From Rhodoferax sp. (GTDB lineage: Bacteria; Pseudomonadota; Gammaproteobacteria; Burkholderiales; Burkholderiaceae_C), in NCBI RefSeq assembly GCF_023701345.1, contig NZ_JAMPXE010000001.1, forward strand, positions 18,871 through 82,870: a DNA stretch of 64,000 bases. Reading direction: 5' to 3'. The stretch's first letter is position 1. Each line of letters opens with the position of its first letter. The notes beneath the pieces were generated by a model that was not told the origin of the DNA, made no database searches, and saw only the letters and a list, made by a program, of their open reading frames with translations. A program made the translations under genes and the position numbers. This document shows positions 25,410 to 34,286 of this stretch, piece by piece.

Positions 25410-26973
25410 GGGATCCTCCTGACTGGCCGGCGAAAGCAGGCACCGTCGGCTCTTCGTCCCAAAGCCCGCTCATCCAGATCCCGATGCGCTCAATACTGGC
25501 CTCTGCGATGGGCACCGAGGGCGACAACCGACCTTTGGCAATCACATGCAGACGGTCACTCACCTCGAACAGCTCCTCGAGTTCCTCACTGACCATCAGC
25601 ACCGCGCAACCGGCGTCGCGCAGCGCCAGGATTTCGCTCCGGATTTGGGCCGCCGCGCCCACGTCGACACCCCAGGTCGGTTGCGAAACGATGAACAGCC
25701 TGGGCTGGGCGTCAATCTCCCGGCCGACAATGAATTTTTGCAGATTGCCGCCCGAGAGCGAACGCGCCAGCGCGCGCGGACCAGCGGCCTTGACATTGAA
25801 CGCCTGGATGAGCTTTGCCGCGTGTTGCTCCAGCGCCCGCGGCTTGATCCAGCCGCCAGCAAATTTGGGCATGGAAATGGATTCGGTGCGTGTCAGCAGC
25901 AGGTTGTGCGCCAGGCTCAGGTTCGGCACAGCACCGCGCCCGAGCCGCTCTTCAGGTACAAAGTGCAGGCCCAACTTGCGCCGTCCCCCGGGATGCATGG
26001 CCGAGACATCGGTGTCACCCATGCGAATGCTGGCTTTGGGCGCACGGCAGTCTTCGCCCGACAAGGCATACATGAGCTCTTTTTGGCCGTTGCCGGAAAC
26101 CCCGGCAATGCCCACCACCTCACCGGCTCGCACCTGCAGGCCAATATTCTCAAGGTCCATGCCAAACTGGTCCTCACGCGCCAGCGTGAGCCCGTTCACG
26201 TCAAGCACCACGGCACCTGACTGCTGTGCACGGTGCTGCAGCTGCGGCGGCTCGGCGCCGATCATCATGCGCGACAGGGAAGCATTGGACTCCTCGGCCG
26301 GGTTGCAGACACCGGTGACCTTGCCACCGCGCAGCACGGTGCAGGCATTGCACAGCTCGCGTATTTCATGCAGTTTGTGGCTGATGTACAAGATGCTGCA
26401 GCCCTCGCTGGCCAGTTTTTTCAACACCACAAAAAGCTTGTCTACCGCCTGCGGGGTCAGCACCGAGGTCGGCTCATCCAGAATCAGCAACTCCGGGCGC
26501 GTCAGCAGGGCACGGATGATTTCCACCCGCTGCATCTCGCCCACGCTCAGGGTATGCACCGGGCGCGCCGGGTCAACGTCGAGTCCGTACTCATTCGCCT
26601 TGGCCACGATGCTGGCGGTGACCTGATCCAGGGAACTGCGCGCCAGGCCGAGCCAGACGTTTTCTGCCACGGTCAGGGTGTCGAACAAATTGAAATGCTG
26701 AAACACCATGCTGATGCCGTTGGCCCGCGCGTCCTTGGGGTTGCGAATCTGCATGACCTGGCCGTTGATCCGGACCTCACCGGCATCGGGCTTGACGGCG
26801 CCGTAAATGATTTTCATCAGGGTCGACTTGCCGGCGCCGTTTTCGCCCAGCACCGCGTGGGTCTCGCCGGGCATCACCGTCAGGCTCACGTCACTGTTGG
26901 CGACCACGCCGGGGTAGCGTTTGGTGATGCCGGACAGTTGAAGACGGGGCGTGATCATGAGCAAACTTGTCAA
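25396..26973 (-). CDS. ABC transporter ATP-binding protein with two ABC domains, BMP/Nup importer
   Basis: 525 residues with tandem ATPase domains as in ribose/nucleoside importers. Domain 1 has GENGAGKST, LSVGEMQRVEIIRALL and LLILDEPTSVLTP. Domain 2 has the less canonical GVSGNGQKELMYAL and LSGGNLQKFIVGREI, usual for this class. An alternative start is the Met in MITPRLQ six codons in. It is the first gene of the importer operon and is divergent from xdhA across about 130 bp, which must hold both promoters. Confidence 0.92.
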   Translation of the reverse strand: MTSLLMITPRLQLSGITKRYPGVVANSDVSLTVMPGETHAVLGENGAGKSTLMKIIYGAVKPDAGEVRINGQVMQIRNPKDARANGISMVFQHFNLFDTLTVAENVWLGLARSSLDQVTASIVAKANEYGLDVDPARPVHTLSVGEMQRVEIIRALLTRPELLILDEPTSVLTPQAVDKLFVVLKKLASEGCSILYISHKLHEIRELCNACTVLRGGKVTGVCNPAEESNASLSRMMIGAEPPQLQHRAQQSGAVVLDVNGLTLAREDQFGMDLENIGLQVRAGEVVGIAGVSGNGQKELMYALSGEDCRAPKASIRMGDTDVSAMHPGGRRKLGLHFVPEERLGRGAVPNLSLAHNLLLTRTESISMPKFAGGWIKPRALEQHAAKLIQAFNVKAAGPRALARSLSGGNLQKFIVGREIDAQPRLFIVSQPTWGVDVGAAAQIRSEILALRDAGCAVLMVSEELEELFEVSDRLHVIAKGRLSPSVPIAEASIERIGIWMSGLWDEEPTVPAFAGQSGGSHAQA

Positions 26974-27059
26974 TTGAGTTAGGTACTGTTTTTACCAGCA
27001 AAATGCCCTGAAATCTGGATTCGTGATGATCGGGTACGACATTTGCTCTATGCTTATGA

Positions 27060-27073
27060 CCGTGGTGCCACGG
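27060..27073. promoter_or_regulatory. Small palindrome in the importer/xdhA divergent promoter region
   Basis: CCGTGG-TG-CCACGG, a 6-bp perfect inverted repeat, lies 35-50 bp upstream of the xdhA start in the only space between the divergent importer and xanthine dehydrogenase operons. It could be an operator for a purine-responsive regulator, but it is short and GC-rich. Confidence 0.3.
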
Positions 27074-27107
27074 ATCACCATCAAAACTCTTCATTGTGAG
27101 CGCCTTC

Positions 27108-28574
27108 ATGAACCCACCCCTCCTGCAATTTGTCTGGCGCGGCGAGATTGTCACGCTGCAGCATGTCCCGCCCACCCGCACACTGCTGCAACTGCTGCGC
27201 GAAGACCTCGGCCACAGCGCCACCAAGGAAGGCTGTAACGAAGGCGACTGTGGCGCCTGCACCGTGGTGCAGGCTGAGTTACAAGGCGGGCAGTTGCATT
27301 ACAACGCCGTCAACAGTTGCATCAAACTGGCGCATGCCATCCATGGCATGGCGCTATGGACCGCCGCCGACCTGGCCGCGGCCGATGGCACAGCGCACCC
27401 CGTGCAGCAAGCACTGCACCAGTGCCACGCCAGCCAGTGCGGTTTTTGCACGCCCGGCTTTGCAATGAGCCTGTTTGGCCTGTACCAGAACACGGTGCTG
27501 AAAGACCAGCCGGTCAGCCGCGCCCAAGCGCAGGAGGCGCTGTCGGGCAACCTGTGCCGCTGCACCGGCTACCGGCCCATTCTGGACGCAGCACAAGCGA
27601 TGACCACCCTGCCCCGGGTGCCTATGGACGAGGCGCGCCTGCGCCAGCAATTAGCCGCCATCGCGCCCGCCAATAGGGAGCAGGCCGCAGGGCTTTCCTA
27701 CGACGCGCCGACCCGCCTGGGCGCGCTGCTGGCCGCCCGTGCCGCCCGGCCGCAGGCCCAGTTGGTGGCCGGTTGCACCGATGTCGGCTTGTGGATCAAC
27801 AAGCTGCACATGAATTTTGCGCAGGTGCTCGATCTCACGCGCGTGGCCGAGCTCAAGACCATCGAAGTTCAGGACGGCCACACCGTCATCGGTGCGGCGG
27901 TCAACCTGAACGACGCCTTTGCCGCGCTGGAGTTGGATCGGCCGCAACTGCACAATTTTTTCAACCGCTTTGCCGGCTTGCCGGTGCGCCATGCCGGCAC
28001 CCTGGGCGGCAATATCGCCAACGGCTCGCCGATTGGCGACAGCATGCCGCTGCTGATCGCCCTGAACGCCAGCGTGGTGCTGATGCGCGTGCGCGGCCAG
28101 CGCGAACTGCCGCTGGAAGCGCTGTACATCGGCTATCGCAAGAATGTCATGGCGGCAGACGAAGTGCTGGCCTGGATCCGCGTGCCAAGACCCCAGCCTG
28201 GTGAATTGCTGCACGTTTTCAAGGTCTCCAAACGCATGGAGGACGACATTTCTGCGGTGTGTCTGGCGATCAGCGTACAGCTGAACGACGGACGCGTCAC
28301 ACAGGCCTCGATCGGCGTCGGCGGCGTCGCGGCCACGCCGGTGCGCGCCGTGCAAACCGAGGCGGTGCTTACCGGGCAGGCCTGGACACAAGACACAATC
28401 ACGCTGGCCAAAGCCAGTTTGCGCAGCGAGTTTCAACCGATCTCGGACATGCGCGCCAGTGCCGCCTACCGCGTGCAGTTGCTCGATGGGCTGATGGAAC
28501 GTTTCTGGCTCGAAAGCCAAGGCGTGCCTGACATCAGCCTGGCAAGCTTGAGCCTGGAAGGAGAACAGGCATGA
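27108..28574 (+). CDS. xdhA: Xanthine dehydrogenase small subunit (2Fe-2S and FAD)
   Basis: About 488 residues. The N-terminal plant-type ferredoxin domain carries CNEGDCGACTV, and the second cluster domain HASQCGFCTPGF and GNLCRCTGYRPI. The FAD-binding domain follows (about 185-360; NIANGSPIGDSMPLLIAL), then the CO-dehydrogenase flavoprotein C-terminal domain. It passes electrons from the molybdenum subunit to NAD+. ATG 27108 is preferred over the track's GTG 27096, because GTGAG at 27096-27100 can act as its ribosome binding site; the difference is four residues. It overlaps xdhB by ATGA. Confidence 0.93.
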   Translation: MNPPLLQFVWRGEIVTLQHVPPTRTLLQLLREDLGHSATKEGCNEGDCGACTVVQAELQGGQLHYNAVNSCIKLAHAIHGMALWTAADLAAADGTAHPVQQALHQCHASQCGFCTPGFAMSLFGLYQNTVLKDQPVSRAQAQEALSGNLCRCTGYRPILDAAQAMTTLPRVPMDEARLRQQLAAIAPANREQAAGLSYDAPTRLGALLAARAARPQAQLVAGCTDVGLWINKLHMNFAQVLDLTRVAELKTIEVQDGHTVIGAAVNLNDAFAALELDRPQLHNFFNRFAGLPVRHAGTLGGNIANGSPIGDSMPLLIALNASVVLMRVRGQRELPLEALYIGYRKNVMAADEVLAWIRVPRPQPGELLHVFKVSKRMEDDISAVCLAISVQLNDGRVTQASIGVGGVAATPVRAVQTEAVLTGQAWTQDTITLAKASLRSEFQPISDMRASAAYRVQLLDGLMERFWLESQGVPDISLASLSLEGEQA

Positions 28575-30883
28575 ACGCTCCCTTTCCCGCAGGCGCTGAA
28601 CCCTTTTTGGCCAGCGGCCAGCCCCATCCACACGAAAGCGCCGCCGCACATATTGCCGGAGCCGCGACCTACATCGACGACATCCCGGAGCTGCGCGGCA
28701 CGTTGTACGCCGCCCCGGTGCTGTCCAGGGTAGCGCACGGCAAGCTGCTGGGCGTGGACACGCAGGCCGCGCTGGCGCTGCCCGGTGTGCACGCCGTGCT
28801 GCTAGCCGCCGATGTGCCGGGCAGCAAGGTGCTGGCCGCCTTTGCCGGCGATGAGCCCGTGTTGGCGCTAGACACTGTTCAGCATGTGGGCCAGGTCATT
28901 GGCCTGGTGGTGGCCGACAGCGTGATGCTGGCGCGCCGCGCAACGCGCCTGGTGATGCCCCAAATTGAGCCCCTGCCCGCCATCCTGGACGTGCGCGCGG
29001 CCCTGGCAGCGCAAAGTTTTGTGCTGCCGCCCGTCACGGTGCGCCGGGGCGAAGCGGCCCAGGCCCTGGCGCGCGCACCGCACACCCTGCAAGGCACGCT
29101 CGAAGTCGGCGGCCAGGAGCACTTTTATCTGGAAGGCCAGGTGGCTTACGCGCTGCCACAAGAACAAAACCAGTGGCTCATCCACAGCAGCACGCAGCAT
29201 CCCGGCGAGGTGCAGCACTGGGTGGCTCATGCGCTTGGCCTGGACAACCATGCGGTCACGGTGCAGTGCCGGCGCATGGGTGGCGGTTTTGGCGGCAAGG
29301 AAACGCAGGCAGGCCATGTCGCGGTGTGGGCGGCACTGGCGGCACACAAGTTGCGGCGACCGGTGAAGCTGCGGCTGGATCGCGATGATGACTTCATGAT
29401 CACCGGCAAGCGTCATCCCTTCAGCTACGACTACCGTGTGGGTTTTGACGACAGTGGCAGGCTCTGCGGCCTGCAGTTGCAAATGCTGGCGCATTGCGGC
29501 TTCAGCGCTGATTTGTCGGGCCCGGTTGCGGACCGGGCCATTTTTCATGTCGACAACGCCTACTTTTTGCAAGACGTCGAGATCATCTCGTACCGCTGCA
29601 AGATCAACACCCAGAGCCACACCGCGTTTCGTGGCTTTGGCGGGCCGCAAGGCATGATCGTCACCGAGGCCATCCTGGGCAACATCGCGCGCCATCTGGG
29701 GCTGGACCCGCTCGCTGTGCGACGGCGCAACCTGTACAGCGATGAGGCAGAACGCAACACCACGCATTACGGCATGCAGGTCGAGGGCAACATCCTGCAG
29801 CCCTTGTTGTCAACGCTGGAACGTTCTGCCAACTACCAGCAGCGCCGGGCTGCCATCGCCTCATGGAATGTCGGTCATACGGTCATCAAGCGCGGCATCG
29901 CCCTGACGCCGGTCAAATTTGGCATCAGCTTTACCGCCACGCTGTTCAACCAGGCGGGCGCTTTGGTGCATGTCTATCTGGACGGCAGCGTCTCGGTCAA
30001 CCACGGCGGCACCGAAATGGGGCAAGGCCTGCACACCAAGGTGGCACAGATCGTGGCCGACGAGTTGGGTGTGCCGCTGACTCGCGTGCGGGTGAGCGCC
30101 AGCGACACCGGCAAAATCCCCAACGCCTCGGCTACTGCCGCCTCGGCCGGCACCGACCTCAATGGCCGCGCCGCCCAATTTGCCGCGCGCCATATTCGCG
30201 ACAACCTGGCAGCCTTTGTCTGCGGCCTCGACGGTGTCGGCGCCGGTGCGGTACAGTTTGCCGCCGGCCAGGTGATCACGCCCCAAGCCACGCGCAGCTT
30301 TACCGACGTGGTGGCGCAGGCTTACGCCAACCGCATCCAGCTCTGGAGCGACGGTTTTTACCGCACCCCCAAAATCCACTATGACAAAACCACCCTGACC
30401 GGGCGGCCGTTTTACTACTTTGCCTATGGCGCGGCGTGCACCGAGGTGGCCATCGACACCCTCACCGGCGAGAGCCGCGTGTTGCAAGTGGACATCCTGC
30501 ACGACGTGGGCCGATCCATCAACCCGGCCATCGACATCGGGCAGATTGAAGGCGGCTTTGTGCAAGGCATGGGCTGGCTCACCTCCGAGGAACTGGTGTG
30601 GAACGAGCAGGGCCTGCTGAGCACGCACGCGCCCAGCACTTACAAAATCCCCACCGCCGGCGATGTGCCCAGCCATTTCAGAATCGATTTATGGCCCGAG
30701 CCCAACCCCGAGGACAACGTGTTTGGCTCCAAAGCCGTGGGCGAACCGCCGTTGATGCTGGCCATCAGCGTGTTTGAGGCGCTGCGCGAGGCGGTGGCCC
30801 AGGCGCGCGGCGACGGGCAGGCGGTGCAATTGAATGCACCGGCGACGGCAGAACGGGTGTTGTGGGCGCTGCAATCTAATTAG
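28571..30883 (+). CDS. xdhB: Xanthine dehydrogenase large (molybdopterin) subunit
   Basis: 770 residues oxidising hypoxanthine and xanthine to urate. The aldehyde-oxidase/xanthine-dehydrogenase small domain (HESAAAHIAGAATYIDDIP) is followed by molybdopterin-binding motifs MGGGFGGKETQA, AFRGFGGPQGM, HGGTEMGQGLHTKV and, at the C-terminus, GSKAVGEPPLMLA with the catalytic Glu. The stop codon lies inside the first base positions of a REP-like repeat, so the last two codons are encoded by repeat-like sequence. The maturation factor gene xdhC is not in the window. Confidence 0.94.
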   Translation: MNAPFPAGAEPFLASGQPHPHESAAAHIAGAATYIDDIPELRGTLYAAPVLSRVAHGKLLGVDTQAALALPGVHAVLLAADVPGSKVLAAFAGDEPVLALDTVQHVGQVIGLVVADSVMLARRATRLVMPQIEPLPAILDVRAALAAQSFVLPPVTVRRGEAAQALARAPHTLQGTLEVGGQEHFYLEGQVAYALPQEQNQWLIHSSTQHPGEVQHWVAHALGLDNHAVTVQCRRMGGGFGGKETQAGHVAVWAALAAHKLRRPVKLRLDRDDDFMITGKRHPFSYDYRVGFDDSGRLCGLQLQMLAHCGFSADLSGPVADRAIFHVDNAYFLQDVEIISYRCKINTQSHTAFRGFGGPQGMIVTEAILGNIARHLGLDPLAVRRRNLYSDEAERNTTHYGMQVEGNILQPLLSTLERSANYQQRRAAIASWNVGHTVIKRGIALTPVKFGISFTATLFNQAGALVHVYLDGSVSVNHGGTEMGQGLHTKVAQIVADELGVPLTRVRVSASDTGKIPNASATAASAGTDLNGRAAQFAARHIRDNLAAFVCGLDGVGAGAVQFAAGQVITPQATRSFTDVVAQAYANRIQLWSDGFYRTPKIHYDKTTLTGRPFYYFAYGAACTEVAIDTLTGESRVLQVDILHDVGRSINPAIDIGQIEGGFVQGMGWLTSEELVWNEQGLLSTHAPSTYKIPTAGDVPSHFRIDLWPEPNPEDNVFGSKAVGEPPLMLAISVFEALREAVAQARGDGQAVQLNAPATAERVLWALQSN

Positions 30884-30934
30884 TTGGGGTCAGAGCACAT
30901 CGCTTCGCGAGTGGTCTGACCCGCAAAAGCTCAG
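30881..30934 (+). repeat. GGTCAGAGC-type REP element, copy A
   Basis: 54-bp unit beginning TAGTTGGGGTCAGAGCAC and ending GGTCTGACCCGCAAAAGC plus TCAG. The centre is an imperfect palindrome (GGTCAGA...TCTGACC). The initial TAG is the stop codon of xdhB. A tandem second copy follows at 30937. Confidence 0.8.
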
Positions 30935-30936
30935 GT

Positions 30937-30990
30937 TAGTTGGGGTCAGAGCACGTCGCTGTGCGAGTGGTCTGACCCGCAAAGTCTCAG
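30937..30990 (+). repeat. GGTCAGAGC-type REP element, copy B
   Basis: Direct repeat of copy A two bases downstream, with only a few differences (CACGTCGCTGTGCGAG in place of CACATCGCTTCGCGAG). Its last bases provide the stop codon of the convergent Crp/Fnr gene, so the two copies exactly fill the gap between the two convergent genes. Confidence 0.8.
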
Positions 30991-31610
30991 ACGCCGGCCA
31001 GCGAGCGCAGGGCGTTGGGGTTGACCAGTTTGAGCACACGGCCGGAGCCGCTGATCAGGCTTTGCTCGCGCAGGTGGCGCAGCACGCGCGAGAAAGTTTC
31101 GGGGGCAATGCCCAGTTGCACGGCAATGCTGCGCTTGCGCTGATGCAGTTCAACCGCCATCTGGCCCTGGGCGCCGGACTGGGCATGACTGAGCAGCCAC
31201 TCGGCACAGCGCGCCTCGGCATCCTTGGCCAGGCGACTCACGGCAAACTCGGTTTGGTGACGGTGTGCCATGGCCACGTCGGTCAGCACGGCCTGGGCGG
31301 CTTCGGGCAGGTCGGCAATGCCTTTGCTGAAATCGTCCATGCTGACCTGGCGCAATTCGACCGGGGTATCGGCCAACGCATCCACCAGGTGCGACATATT
31401 GAGCACGGCCGAGCTGGCATCGAGCCAGCAGGGACCTTCCAGCACGCCGATCTGATGCTCCATCAAACCATCCGCCAACACGCCCAGTGCGACACGTCCG
31501 GATTCGATGTAACTGACCCAGACTGGCTTGACACCGCGTTGCAGCAGAAGCTGTCCGCGGGCAACATTTTGGGTCTGGGCACTGGGATCGATGGTGTTGA
31601 CGGTAAACAT
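30987..31610 (-). CDS. Crp/Fnr family transcriptional regulator
   Basis: 207 residues: a cyclic-nucleotide-binding-like beta-roll (about 1-90), a dimerisation helix and a winged helix-turn-helix (RKRSIAVQLGIAPETFSRVLRHLREQSLI). The recognition helix has E-x-x-S-R (Glu171, Ser174, Arg175), the FNR arrangement that reads TTGAT half-sites. The N-terminal cysteine cluster needed for an FNR iron-sulfur cluster is absent; only Cys61 and Cys135 are seen. It is therefore not an oxygen-sensing FNR and may be Dnr/Nnr-like or respond to another ligand. An FNR-type box lies in its own promoter. Confidence 0.85.
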   Translation of the reverse strand: MFTVNTIDPSAQTQNVARGQLLLQRGVKPVWVSYIESGRVALGVLADGLMEHQIGVLEGPCWLDASSAVLNMSHLVDALADTPVELRQVSMDDFSKGIADLPEAAQAVLTDVAMAHRHQTEFAVSRLAKDAEARCAEWLLSHAQSGAQGQMAVELHQRKRSIAVQLGIAPETFSRVLRHLREQSLISGSGRVLKLVNPNALRSLAGV

Positions 31611-31645
31611 AAGCGCTACTTTGCAGCGCCTGCCCGGTCTAAATC

Positions 31646-31659
31646 TTGAGCAATATCAA
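31646..31659. promoter_or_regulatory. FNR-like box upstream of the Crp/Fnr gene
   Basis: TTGAG-CAAT-ATCAA matches the TTGAT-N4-ATCAA consensus at nine of ten positions. Its centre is about 42 bp upstream of the regulator ATG, between it and livF. It suggests autoregulation, and possible cross-control by FNR-type proteins. Confidence 0.6.
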
Positions 31660-31674
31660 TGAATATGAAAAAAC

Positions 31675-32391
31675 TTATTCACCCAGATAAGCCGCCCGCA
31701 CCTTGGGATCATGCAACATGGTTTTGGCGTCACCGGTCATGGTGATCAGGCCCGAATCCATGACATAACCACGGTCGGCAATGGCCAGGGCACGGCTTGC
31801 GTTTTGCTCCACCAGCAGGATCGTGACGCCCTGTGCATAGACCTCGCGCACCACGTCAAAGATCTTGTCGACCATGATCGGTGACAGGCCCATGGAGGGT
31901 TCGTCGAGCAGCAACACCTTGGGGCGGCTCATCAGCGCCCGGCCCATGGCCAGCATTTGCTGCTCACCGCCGCTCATGGTGCCGGCCAACTGGTCACGGC
32001 GCTCCTTGAGGCGCGGGAAGGTGGTGAACACCCTGTCAATGTCCTGCAGAATTTCGGCCTGGTCGTTGCGAATGTAAGCCCCCATCTGCAGGTTTTCGAT
32101 GATCGTCATGCGGGTAAAGACGCCGCGACCTTCGGGCACCATGGCCAGCCCCTGCTTGACCAGATCCCAGGGGCCCTGACCGCGAATGCTTTTGCCCAGG
32201 TACTCGATGTCGCCATCGTTGATGGGCAGTGAACCGGTGATGGCTTTCATGGAGGTGGTTTTGCCCGCCCCGTTGGAGCCGATGAGCGACACCAGTTCGC
32301 CTTCGCAGACCTCAAAATCAACACCCTTGACGGCCTGAATGCCGCCGTAAGCCACTTTGAGGCCTTTGACTTTTAATAATACTTCGGCCAT
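31675..32391 (-). CDS. livF: Branched-chain amino acid ABC transporter ATP-binding protein LivF
   Basis: 238 residues from MAEVLLKVKGLKVAYGGIQAV; the track's 11-residue extension is not typical. Walker A is GSNGAGKTT, signature MSGGEQQMLAMGRAL, Walker B VLLLDEPSMGLSP. It energises uptake of branched-chain amino acids or related compounds and is the last gene of livHMGF. One base separates it from the livG stop. Confidence 0.92.
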   Translation of the reverse strand: MAEVLLKVKGLKVAYGGIQAVKGVDFEVCEGELVSLIGSNGAGKTTSMKAITGSLPINDGDIEYLGKSIRGQGPWDLVKQGLAMVPEGRGVFTRMTIIENLQMGAYIRNDQAEILQDIDRVFTTFPRLKERRDQLAGTMSGGEQQMLAMGRALMSRPKVLLLDEPSMGLSPIMVDKIFDVVREVYAQGVTILLVEQNASRALAIADRGYVMDSGLITMTGDAKTMLHDPKVRAAYLGE

Positions 32392-32392
32392 G

Positions 32393-33163
32393 TCAGTGTC
32401 CTCCGGTGCCCAGATAAGCTTCAATCACTTTTTCGTTGCGCTGCACATCGGCCGGCGTGCCCTCGGCTATCTGCTTGCCGTAGTCGAGCACCGTGACGCG
32501 ATCACACAGGCCCATGACCAGTTTGACGTCGTGCTCGATCAGCAAAATGGTGCGGTTGTCGTTGCGGATTTTGTCGATCAGCTCGCGCAGCATCACTTTT
32601 TCGGTGCTGTTCATGCCGGCGGCGGGTTCGTCCAGGGCAATCAGTTGCGGGTCAGTGGCCAGGGCACGGGCAATTTCCAGACGCCGCTGGTCGCCATAAC
32701 TCAGGGTTCGGGCCTTGTAGTCGGCCAGGCTGCCAATGCCCACGTAGTCCAGCAACTCCTGGGCGCGCTTGGCTATGGCCGCTTCTTCAGACTTGAAACC
32801 GGGTGTGCGAAACACCGCGCCGAGCAAACCGGAACGGGTGCGCACATGGCGTCCCACCATGACATTCTCAAGCGCCGTCATTTCGGCAAACAGGCGAATA
32901 TTCTGGAAGGTGCGGGCAATACCGGCCTTGGCCACTTCGTGCACGGCGGTGGGCTGGTAGGGCTTGCCGGCCAGCTCGAAAGTGCCAGTGTCCGGGGTGT
33001 ACAAACCGGTGAGCACATTGAAAAACGTGGTTTTGCCAGCGCCATTGGGACCAATCAGGCCATAGACCTGGCCACGCCTGATCTGGATGCCCACATCGCT
33101 CAAGGCCTGCAGGCCGCCGAAGCGTTTGGATACGCCGGCAACGTTGAGTACGGTGTCTGTCAT
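32393..33163 (-). CDS. livG: Branched-chain amino acid ABC transporter ATP-binding protein LivG
   Basis: 256 residues from the ATG at 33163 (MTDTVLNVAGVSKRFGGLQAL); the track's GTG start would extend into livM. Walker A GPNGAGKTTFFNVLTG, LSYGDQRRLEIARAL, LIALDEPAAGMNSTE. The long insertion after Walker A (TGTFELAGKPYQPTAVHEVAKAGIARTFQNIRLF) is typical of LivG. Confidence 0.92.
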   Translation of the reverse strand: MTDTVLNVAGVSKRFGGLQALSDVGIQIRRGQVYGLIGPNGAGKTTFFNVLTGLYTPDTGTFELAGKPYQPTAVHEVAKAGIARTFQNIRLFAEMTALENVMVGRHVRTRSGLLGAVFRTPGFKSEEAAIAKRAQELLDYVGIGSLADYKARTLSYGDQRRLEIARALATDPQLIALDEPAAGMNSTEKVMLRELIDKIRNDNRTILLIEHDVKLVMGLCDRVTVLDYGKQIAEGTPADVQRNEKVIEAYLGTGGH

Positions 33164-33189
33164 GTCATTTCTTCTTGGGTAGGGTCGCG

Positions 33190-34275
33190 TCAGGACTTGG
33201 TGGTTTGCAGGGATTTGCCGTGCTCGGGTGACGGCCACAAACCACGCGGACGCAACAACATCACAATGATCATGGCCAGCGCAATCAGCAACTGACGCAG
33301 GATGGACGCGTCAAGACGGCCGCCGGTCATGTTTTGCAACGGCCCGGCCACATAGCGCAGCACCTCGGGCAAGGCGGACAGCGCCACCGCCCCCAGAATC
33401 ACACCAGGCAGGTGACCAATGCCACCCAGCACCACCATCGCCACAATCATGATGGACTCCATCAAGGCAAATGACTCAGGCGAAATAAAGCCCTGGAACG
33501 AGGCAAACATGGCGCCGGAGACACCGCCAAACGTGGCACCCATGCCAAACGCCAGCAATTTCAGGTTGCGCGTGTTGATGCCCATGGCCTTGGCCGCAAT
33601 CTCGTCCTCGCGAATGGCCATCCAGGCACGTCCCACGCGCGAAAGTTGCAGGCGGTGCGAAATGATGACACTCACCACCACCAACGCCAAAAACAGGTAG
33701 TAGTAGAGCGAGACAGATGCCAGCTGAAACCCAAACACCTCCACCTTTTTGCCCATGCTGAGACCAAAAAAGCTCAAGGCGTCAATCTGGCCCAGGCCCT
33801 TGGGGCCGTTGGTGATGTTGACAGGATGGTCCAGGTTGTTCATGAAGACGCGAATGATTTCACCAAAGCCCAGCGTCACAATGGCCAGGTAATCACCGCG
33901 TAAGCGCAAGGTGGGTGCGCCCAGCAACACACCCAGCAGGCCAGCCAGGCCGGCCGCCGCGGGGATCACCAGCCAGATCGGCAAATGCAGGCCATCGGGG
34001 AACATGGCGGCAATGGCAGGAAAGGTATCAATCAGGTGCGGCGAGGCCAGCAACGCATACATATAAGCGCCAATGGCAAAAAAGGCCACGTAACCCAGGT
34101 CGAGCAAGCCGGCGTAACCCACCACAATGTTCAGCCCCAGTGCCAGCAGCACATACAGCAGGGCCATGTCGGCAATGCGCACCCAGGCATTGCCAAACCC
34201 TTGCAGCAACAGCGGCAGCACCAGCAAACCAAGGGCCGCCAGCAAAAATACGATGATCTGTTTTTGTTGTTTCAT
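33190..34275 (-). CDS. livM: Branched-chain amino acid ABC transporter permease LivM
   Basis: 361 residues with about ten hydrophobic helices of the LivM group. GLNIVVGYAGLLDLGYVAFFAIGAY and the cytoplasmic loop GRAWMAIREDEIAAKAMGINTRNLKLLAF are diagnostic. Eleven nt downstream of livH and 26 nt upstream of livG, so one operon. Confidence 0.92.
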   Translation of the reverse strand: MKQQKQIIVFLLAALGLLVLPLLLQGFGNAWVRIADMALLYVLLALGLNIVVGYAGLLDLGYVAFFAIGAYMYALLASPHLIDTFPAIAAMFPDGLHLPIWLVIPAAAGLAGLLGVLLGAPTLRLRGDYLAIVTLGFGEIIRVFMNNLDHPVNITNGPKGLGQIDALSFFGLSMGKKVEVFGFQLASVSLYYYLFLALVVVSVIISHRLQLSRVGRAWMAIREDEIAAKAMGINTRNLKLLAFGMGATFGGVSGAMFASFQGFISPESFALMESIMIVAMVVLGGIGHLPGVILGAVALSALPEVLRYVAGPLQNMTGGRLDASILRQLLIALAMIIVMLLRPRGLWPSPEHGKSLQTTKS

Positions 34276-34286
34276 GCTCTGTCTCC

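Noticed and set aside
26974-27107. Purine riboswitch between the importer and xdhA
   Set aside because: No conserved three-way-junction pattern was seen in the leader on either strand, and such riboswitches are not typical of Betaproteobacteria.
30881-30990. Possible CRISPR array
   Set aside because: Only two repeat units, two bases apart, with no spacers and no cas genes.
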